From Lolium rigidum (taxonomy: Eukaryota > Streptophyta > Magnoliopsida > Poales > Poaceae), in the NCBI RefSeq assembly GCF_022539505.1, contig NC_061514.1, positions 35,617,769 to 35,681,768 on the forward strand: DNA of 64,000 bases, written 5' to 3'. Position 1 is the first letter of the stretch. Each line of letters begins with the position of its first letter. Positions 56,562 to 64,000 of the stretch are shown here, in pieces. A program made the position numbers and the translations under genes. Below the pieces are notes generated by a model. That model saw nothing but the letters and a program-made list of their open reading frames with translations, was not told the origin of the DNA and did no database searches.

Positions 56562-59500
56562 TGTAACGGCCCCGGGTAGCACCCCTATTAGATTTTGCTT
56601 GCTCTTTTTATTTTGTGCATCATCATAGCATTGCATCACATCATCCATGCTTTAACAAAATAAAACTATTTTATAAATCTCCCTTGTCTTTTATTTTACA
56701 TAAAACCCTAATCTTGTGTTTCCCTCTTATGGTTATAAAATGAGAATCTCCCCTCTTCTTTTCTTTCAACTAAACCCTAAACCCCTCTCATATTCCTATT
56801 TTATAATTAAGTTGTTCAACAAGTAATTTGGATTAAAATGAGTTTTGTTTTGATTACAAGTAAATAACTATTTGTGCAAAACTACTTTTAATCTCATCCT
56901 CACCTTGATTCAAATTCAATTTCAAAACAGTTTTAAATAAAAAGAGAAAAAAAAAGGAAAACAGAAAAAGAAAATAAAAACAGCAAAAGCCCTAACCCTT
57001 TGCAGGCCTCTCTCCTCCTTCTTCCCTCCTTCCTCTTTCAGCCCGAGGCGGCCCAAGCCAGCCCAATCCACCTCCTGGCCCAGTACCCCTTCGGCCACCA
57101 CCTCGCCCTTTTTTTCTCGTCGTCATCTTCCAGAGAGAGCACGCGAGGAGCGTGACCCTCCTCCCCCGTCGCTGTCCACCACCGAGGTCCCCCTCCACCA
57201 GCCTGGCTCTCACCTGCCCCTCCTTATCCTCTCGCGCTGAGACCCCTTCCTCCCCACGCCTCCTCCCTCCACTTCTTTCCCCTTCTCCACGAAACCACAA
57301 CACGGAGAAAAATCCCCATCGCCACCGTGAGCATCTCCACCATGGCGCCGCCGCTCCCCACCTTCCCTCGCCCTGCTGAGGACACCCATAGATGCGCCTC
57401 GACCTCCTCTTCAACCTGGTGCAAGCAATCGAGCGCGGGGCTTCTCCAATCAACGCCACGGTCACCGGCGAGAAATCTCCAATTCCGTCGTCGTCCGACC
57501 TCCTCCGCCTTCCTCGACCTCGCCGTCGCCTTCACGGTATCGTGGCGCACCTCCTCGAGCTCCTTCCCCCTCTTTTTGCTTCCGGGTTTCGTTCCTTCAC
57601 CGTCTGCCGGCCGCTTCCGCCGCAGGTTCCGCCGTCGTCGCCACTCCGGCGATCCCCTCCACGCGCCACCACCACCTTTGGGCCCGCGATGATGAGACGC
57701 ATCGAGAGCCCCAAGTCCCGCTTCCTGGAAACCTCCCCACCGCCCGCGCCTGCGACGCCAGGGCGCGGTGATCGCCAGCACCTGCGACGCGCGCGGCATC
57801 GCACGGCGTCGAACGCTTGGAGCGCGTGCTCGCTTGGTTCGCCAGCCTGTCCTCCACGTCAGCAACCCTGGGCCCGCTCGTCAGCCTCTGCGGGTCAAAC
57901 CGCCCCCGGTGAGAAAACTCCCCCACCCATCAGATCTACCTTCTTGCACCGAGGTCCCTGGCTGTTTTATTTCCTCAACCCGCAGCCCTCCCTCTGTTCC
58001 TTTTTAACGATAACCCCCTGCCATGTTTTGTAATCAACCCGGGGTCCTTCCCCCGTGCTGTTTTTATTTCTGGGTCCATTTTTAATTAAAATAAATCTGC
58101 AATTCCTATTTTAATTAATAAAAACCAAATTGTTAATAACTTTTAATTGGTAACTCCAAATTAAATGTGTTATATATCAATTTTGATCAGAAAAATGCAA
58201 GGAACATGATTATGACATCCATGCTTGCTGTTGCATCATGCATCATACAACTTCGTGTTGTTTGCATTACTACCTAATATGTAACATATGGAATATGTGG
58301 GATACTATATAAATGTTATCCCGGTTCCATTTAACTTTGATGTAGCCCACCCCTGCCTGTTTGCTATGGTAATCCACCCTTAACTTTGACGATAGAAAAT
58401 GCAACTCCAACCTAATTTGCTTGTCCGGGGTTCCGACTCCGATTAATATGGTTAAGTTGCATCGCACCATATCTGCCATCTCATGCATATCATATCATGA
58501 TCATGCCGATTCTTCTATCGTAGTAGTAAGATTTGCATCCGATGTGTGTTCCAGCATTTGCTTCTTCCCTGATAGGATCGCGAAGTGTTGATGTGAGATA
58601 CAACGAGTTCTCCGACAAGTTCTTCTGCAGCTTTTCACAGGCGAGCCCTCTCTCTTCACCTATTTTACTCTCTCCCTCGCATTGCTATCCTTATGTTGCG
58701 ATTCTTTATCGAGTCACGTGTCCTATCCACTTGTTACCATAATAATCCTATATGTATCATTTCTTACCCTTAGCCGTTGATTGGTGTTTGAGCCTTGCGA
58801 GTCGTAGGCGTGTTTAGGCTCTGTTGTTTATCTCGATCTGTTATCGGGATATGTTGGGTTGTTGGGAGGTTATCACATGATATATCAGTTGTTGGAGATA
58901 CACATGCTTTACTTAATTGTTAACAACTAAAATTGTAAGCGAGAGGCATCTGTGAGCCCCTTTGCGAAAGCATCGGAACTTTGACTCGCTAATGTCCCCT
59001 AGGACCCGAGTTCTTGTTATCCGTTCCGAGATTGAGCGCTCTACCCATGCGTGGGGACGATTATTGGGACCCCCCTCACCCATTACCTTTTCTCAAGTCA
59101 GTTGAAAAGGGGGCCACAACCTTGGTTTTATTTGCCTATGCCATGTATGCCATGCTTTACTTACTGTTGCCTTCGGGTGTTTACTTCCTGTTGCCTTCGG
59201 GTGTTTACTTCATGTTGCCTTCGGGTGTTTATATTCTGTACTGTACCCCGCGGGACGTTTAGCGAAAGCGTGTGGTTCGCACGCCTAGCCACCGTCGCAA
59301 ATCCTGAGTCCGCTTCGGAGTACGGCCGGACTTCGTTACGGGTAGCTTAGTCGGGTGGCCCCCCTAGACTTTCTTGTTGAACTGGGAACGGTCTTGTTGT
59401 GAGACATCCACTCGTCGTAAGTGGGTCGAGCATGCGTATGGTTACATTTGGGCAACCCCTGCAGGGTGTACATCTTATCGATAAGCCGTGTCCGCGGTTA

Positions 59501-60344
59501 TGGACGACTTGGAGCTGTATGACTTGATAATAGAACAACTTACACCTTATACTTGATGCTAATAATTTGCTAATAACTTGCGTAGTAATATAGCATTATT
59601 ACAATGGCTACCTAATAAAACTTGTCCACCGTTGAGTGCCTTTTACATTGCCTCTTCGCAATTGTTGAAGGGGATATGTGTATTTGGTTGGGTTATGTTT
59701 GTGTAGTTTTTATCTCGTTACCTTATGCGCTCTCTTATCTTCTCCGATTAGACGGATGTTGTAGCGTGTCTCTATTGGTTATAGTTTTGCTGCCGCTAAA
59801 CCTACCATATAGCCCTGGGCGATATATATTTATACTCGCTCGGCGAGCATAGCCATTTCCGGTCTCGCTAAGTACGTGCCGGAGTTCGTTCCTTGGTACT
59901 TACTCTCGCCTTTTCCCCTTTCTCTTTTGCTTCCTCCCTTTTGCTCGGCAACCGATGGCCCGACTTTGACAGTACGAGATGACGACGTTAGCAAGGTTAC
60001 CCTTCCGGCTTGGCACTGGGCAGGGTTATGGACGCTACTCGGTTATCTTCGAACTCTTAGTCCAATTTGTATCTTGTCCGTACTCGGACGTATTCGATCT
60101 TCTGTATGAGTTGGATCTTGGTATTGTATATTTGTATCTTGACTCGTTGGAGTCGTTGTTGTAATATATGTTTCTTGTGGGCTCTATTGTAATCCTGTTG
60201 TAATGTTACCGCTCGTGTTAATTCCTCTGGCATCACGTGTGTGATTCGTCGCGCACGTCGTGTCGGAGGGCGTCTCGAAATCGATATCGTGCGGATTTCG
60301 GCGGGATCGCTGGAATCCTCGGGATACCGGTTCCGGGCGTCACA
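56562..60344 (+). mobile_element. Element E 5' LTR
   Basis: AT-rich start with AAACCCTAA motifs, a GC-rich island (57000-57950), AT-rich middle, then a mixed 3' part with a 24-bp repeat array (59167-59232). Overlapping frames in the island (for example 57392-58033) occur on both strands and are not convincing genes. Confidence 0.9.
59167..59232 (+). repeat. 24-bp repeat, three copies
   Basis: TTGCCTTCGGGTGTTTACTT recurs at 59167, 59191 and 59215. Copy number is conserved in the 3' LTR (63723, 63747, 63771). Confidence 0.95.
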
Positions 60345-61096
60345 AGTTGGTATCGTAGCCTCGGGTTGCGGTACCCCACTAGTCCAGCCTGTAGGATAAC
60401 CTTGCCAACGGACGTTGAGTAGAGTGTCAAAACTATTTTCTAAAATTCGTTGGATAGTTCTGACTAGCTCTGATTTTTCTCCTTATCTATATTCTTTCTC
60501 CTCTTACCTATGCGAGTTTTGAGTCTTCTCCCTTATCCGAGTTCTCTGAGTCTTAGGTTCCGACGTGGGTTGGACGATCTATGCCTTCACCTAATAGGAC
60601 CGATCTTTGAAGACCTTCCGACAGAAGAACATCACCGGCGGCTAACCTTCGTCTTCTCCATTGATGTCATCCATACCTCTTTGATCTCTCTACAATTCTT
60701 TGTTCTTTGGCTCCGTCGAATCTTCGCTGACAACGCTTGTCGATATCGTCAATCAGAATTCTGGAAGCTGTTACGCGACTCTCCTATTCATGTGCAGAGT
60801 AATACTTTGAGTGCGGGATGGAGTAGCTACCATACCGACTACTCTTATTATTCGCTCTTGTTACCTGAATTGGTGGATCCGTGTGACTGTTACTCCTTCC
60901 TTGGTTTCTCCGGAGTCATCGTCGTCATCGGAACAACGACTTCTTGTTGGTGGTGTCGCCGATCAAGCTGGAGCAAGACTTCTTGTTAGTGGTGTCGAGG
61001 AGATCGACACGACGCCTGAAGACTCGATAGTTCACCTCTCTCCCCCGTACCTTGAGGTGGGATCTCGGGGCGTGATCCCTTGTTAGTGGTGTCGTT
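60345..61096 (+). mobile_element. Element E internal region
   Basis: Begins AG then TGGTATCGTAGCC (60348-60360), a two-mismatch version of the tRNA-Met primer-binding site. The 159-residue frame (60510-60989) has no retroelement motif. The sequence before the 3' LTR (GAGGTGGGATCTCGGGGCG at 61051-61069) is purine-rich but not adjacent to it, so the polypurine tract is uncertain. Confidence 0.8.
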
Positions 61097-64000
61097 TGTA
61101 ACGGCCCCGGGTAGCACCCCTATTAGATTTTGCTTGCTCTTTTTATTTTGTGCATCATCATAGCATTGCATCACATCATCCATGCTTTAACAAAATAAAA
61201 CTATTTTATAAATCTCCCTTGTCTTTTATTTTACATAAAACCCTAATCTTGTGTTTCCCTCTTATGGTTATAAAATGAGAATCTCCCCTCTTCTTTTCTT
61301 TCAACTAAACCCTAAACCCCTCTCATATTCCTATTTTATAATTAAGTTGTTCAACAAGTAATTTGGATTAAAATGAGTTTTGTTTTGATTACAAGTAAAT
61401 AACTATTTGTGCAAAACTACTTTTAATCTCATCCTCACCTTGATTCAAATTCAATTTCAAAACAGTTTTAAATAAAAAGAGAAAAAAAAGGAAAACAGAA
61501 AAAGAAAATAAAAACAGCAAAAGCCCTAACCCTTTGCAGGCCTCTCTCCTCCTTCTTCCCTCCTTCCTCTTTCAGCCCGAGGCGGCCCAAACCAGCCCAA
61601 CCCACCTCCTGGCCCAGTACCCCTTCGGCCACCACCTCGCCCTTTTTTTTTCTGTCGTCATCTTCCAGAGAGAGCACGCGAGGAGCGTGACCCTCCTCCC
61701 CCGTCGCTGTCCACCACCGAGGTCCCCCTCCACCAGCCTGGCTCTCACCTGCCCCTCCTTATCCTCTCGCGCTGAGACCCCTTCCTCCCCACGCCTCCTC
61801 CCTCCACTTCTTTCCCCTTCTCCACGAAACCACAACACGGAGAAAAATCCCCATCGCCACCGTGAGCATCTCCACCATGGCGCCGCCGCTCCCCACCTTC
61901 CCTCGCCCTGCTGAGGACACCCATAGATGCGCCTCGACCTCCTCTTCAACCTGGTGCAAGCAATCGAGCGCGGGGCTTCTCCAATCAACGCCACGGACCT
62001 CGTTCCCCGCCACGGTCACCGGCGAGAAATCTCCAATTCCGTCGTCGTCCGACCTCCTCCGCCTTCCTCAACCTCGCCGTCGCCTTCACGGTATCGTGGC
62101 GCACCTCCTCGAGCTCCTTCCCCCTCTTTTTGCTTCCGGGTTTCGTTCCTTCACCGTGTGCCGGCCGCTTCCGCCGCAGGTTCCGCCGTCGTCGCCACTC
62201 CGGCGATCCCCTCCACGCGCCACCACCACCTTTGGGCCCGCGATGATGAGACGCATCGAGAGCCCCAAGTCCCGCTTCCTGGAAACCTCCCCACCGCCGC
62301 GCGCTGCGCGACGCCGGGGCGCGGTGATCGCCGGCACACCGCGACGCGCGCGGCATCGCACGGCGTCGAACGCTTGGAGCGCGTGCTCGCTTGGTTCGCC
62401 AGCCTGTCCTCCACGTCGGCAACCCCGGGCCCGCTCGTCGGCCTCTCGCGGGTCAAACCGCCCCCGGTGAGAAAACTCCCCACCCATCAGATCTACCTTC
62501 TTGCACCGAGGTCCCTGGCTGTTTTATTTCCTCAACCCGCAGCCCTCCCTCTGTTCCTTTTTAACGATAACCCCCTGCCATGTTTTGTAATCAACCCGGG
62601 GTCCTTCCCCCGTGCTGTTTTTATTTCTGGGTCCATTTTCAATTAAAATAAATCTGCAATTCCTATTTTAATTAATAAAAACCAAATTGTTAATAACTTT
62701 TAATTGGTAACTCCAAATTAAATGTGTTATATATCAATTTTGATCAGAAAAATGCAAGGAACATGATTATGACATCCATGCTTGCTGTTGCATCATGCAT
62801 CATACAACTTCGTGTTGTTTGCATTACTACCTAATATGTAACATATGGAATATGTGGGATACTATATAAATGTTATCCCGGTTCCATTTAACTTTGATGT
62901 AGCCCACCCCTGCCTGTTTGCTATGGTAATCCACCCTTAACTTTGACGATAGAAAATGCAACTCCAACCTAATTTGCTTGTCCGGGGTTCCGACTCCGAT
63001 TAATATGGTTAAGTTGCATCGCACCATATCTGCCATCTCATGCATATCATATCATGATCATGCCGATTCTTCTATCGTAGTAGTAAGATTTGCATCCGAT
63101 GTGTGTTCCAGCATTTGCTTCTTCCCTGATAGGATCGCGAAGTGTTGATGTGAGATACAACGAGTTCTCCGACAAGTTCTTCTGCAGCTTTTCACAGGCG
63201 AGCCCTCTCTCTTCACCTATTTTACTCTCTCCCTCGCATTGCTATCCTTATGTTGCGATTCTTTATCGAGTCACGTGTCCTATCCACTTGTTACCATAAT
63301 AATCCTATATGTATCATTTCTTACCCTTAGCCGTTGATTGATGTTTGAGCCTTGCGAGTCGTAGGCGTGTTTAGGCTCTGTTGTTTATCTCGATCTGTTA
63401 TCGGGATATGTTGGGTTGTTGGGAGGTTATCACATGCTATATCAGTTGTTGGAGATACACATGCTTTACTTAATTGTTAACAACTAAAATTGTAAGCAGA
63501 GGCATCCGTGAGCCCCTTTGCGAAAGCATCGGAACTTTGACTCGCTAATGTCCCCTAGGACCCGAGTTCTTGTTATCCGTTCCGAGATTGAGCGCTCTAC
63601 CCATGCGTGGGGACGATTATTGGGACCCCCTCACCCATTACCTTTTCTCAAGTCAGTTGAAAAGGGGGCCACAACCTTGGTTTTATTTGCCTATGCCATG
63701 TATGCCATGCTTTACTTCTTCGTTGCCTTCGGGTGTTTACTTCCCGTTGCCTTCGGGTGTTTACTTCCTGTTGCCTTCGGGTGTTTATATTCTGTGACCG
63801 TACCCCGCGGGACGTTTAGCGAAAGCGTGTGGTTCGCACGCCTAGCCGCCGTCGCAAACCCTGAGTCCGCTTCGGAGTACGGCCGGACTTCGTTACGGGT
63901 AGCTTAGTCGGGTGGCCCCCCTAGACTTTCTTGTTGAACCGGGAACGGTCTTGTTGTGAGACATCCACCTGTCGTAAGTGGGTCGAGCATGCGTATGGTT
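61097..64000 (+). mobile_element. Element E 3' LTR, window-truncated
   Basis: 2904 bp visible, near-identical to the 5' LTR. The main difference is an extra 18 bp at about 61995-62012 (within CACGGACCTCGTTCCCCGC) bounded by CACGG. It should extend to about 64880 if full length. Confidence 0.92.
63723..63788 (+). repeat. 24-bp repeat, three copies (3' LTR)
   Basis: Same array as 59167-59232 with a few substitutions. Confidence 0.95.

Larger units (their letters stand above)
56562..64000 (+). mobile_element. Element E: large-LTR, tiny-core non-autonomous gypsy-like element
   Basis: 5' LTR 56562-60344 (3783 bp), internal region 60345-61096 (752 bp), 3' LTR from 61097 to beyond the window. The LTRs begin TGTAACGGCCCCGGG and end CCGGGCGTCACA. 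There is no gag, protease or pol. It splits a C-family LTR, so it is the youngest insertion of the stack. It resembles LARD-type derivatives of grasses, though with a much shorter core than the barley LARDs I know of. Confidence 0.88.

Noticed and set aside
57224..58033. 213-residue frames on both strands in element E's LTR island
   Set aside because: Overlapping opposite-strand frames in GC-rich DNA, low-complexity Pro/Arg/Ser composition, and indels between the two LTRs that shift the frames.

Overview
This window is repeat-dominated nuclear DNA of a cool-season grass (Pooideae; a wheat/barley relative, oat or ryegrass cannot be separated from this sequence alone). The evidence is long-LTR Ty3/gypsy and Angela/BARE-like Ty1/copia retroelements, Stowaway MITEs with CTCCCTCC ends, a fructan-exohydrolase/cell-wall-invertase-like gene with plant introns, and a 100-N scaffold gap. 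There is no operon, prokaryotic gene, CRISPR array or recognisable RNA gene.

Layout. 1-5552 is the right part of a very long gypsy LTR, followed by a primer-binding site and a short internal remnant to 6188. 6189-10425 holds a GH32 (invertase/fructan exohydrolase) pseudogene. It has four recognisable exons, an in-frame stop, no signal peptide, and a 1.4-kb non-LTR retroelement in exon 2 flanked by a perfect 17-bp target duplication; its introns hold MITEs. 10676-12660 is the 3' end of a minus-strand copia element. 12805-13581 is a LINE ORF2 fragment, fused to a second copy of the GH32 5' flank (13582-13812). 14123-21792 is element A (+), a gag-protease-only Athila-like gypsy element cut off by the gap at 21793-21892. 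21893-22599 is the end of another LTR. 22600-46956 is lower-copy intergenic DNA with several MITEs, a Harbinger-like element, nested MITEs and a second non-autonomous non-LTR insertion. It is interrupted by element B (29262-38003, minus), a relative of A with a perfect TTCCT target duplication. Scattered coding-like segments on the minus strand of this tract could be exons of an unidentified host transcript, but the evidence is weak.

The right end is a nested stack. Element C (same family as A and B) starts at 46957. Element D inserted just after C's primer-binding site at 48598. A deletion later fused D's 3' LTR to the middle of a C-type LTR at about 55351. Element E, with 3.8-kb LTRs and only 0.75 kb of internal DNA, then inserted into that LTR at 56562 and runs off the window.

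The most unusual points are these: (1) a recurrent CTG-to-CTCG (CAG-to-CGAG) one-base difference between otherwise near-identical repeat copies, which breaks several retroelement reading frames and may be a methylation-linked base-calling artefact; (2) a train of perfect hairpins in the transcribed leader of element D's LTR, two of them with 16-nt arms and the same TCT loop; (3) a degenerate antisense plant-mobile-domain gene inside element D; (4) the extreme LTR-to-internal ratio of element E. The retroelements are non-autonomous as seen here: none retains a visible reverse transcriptase or integrase.
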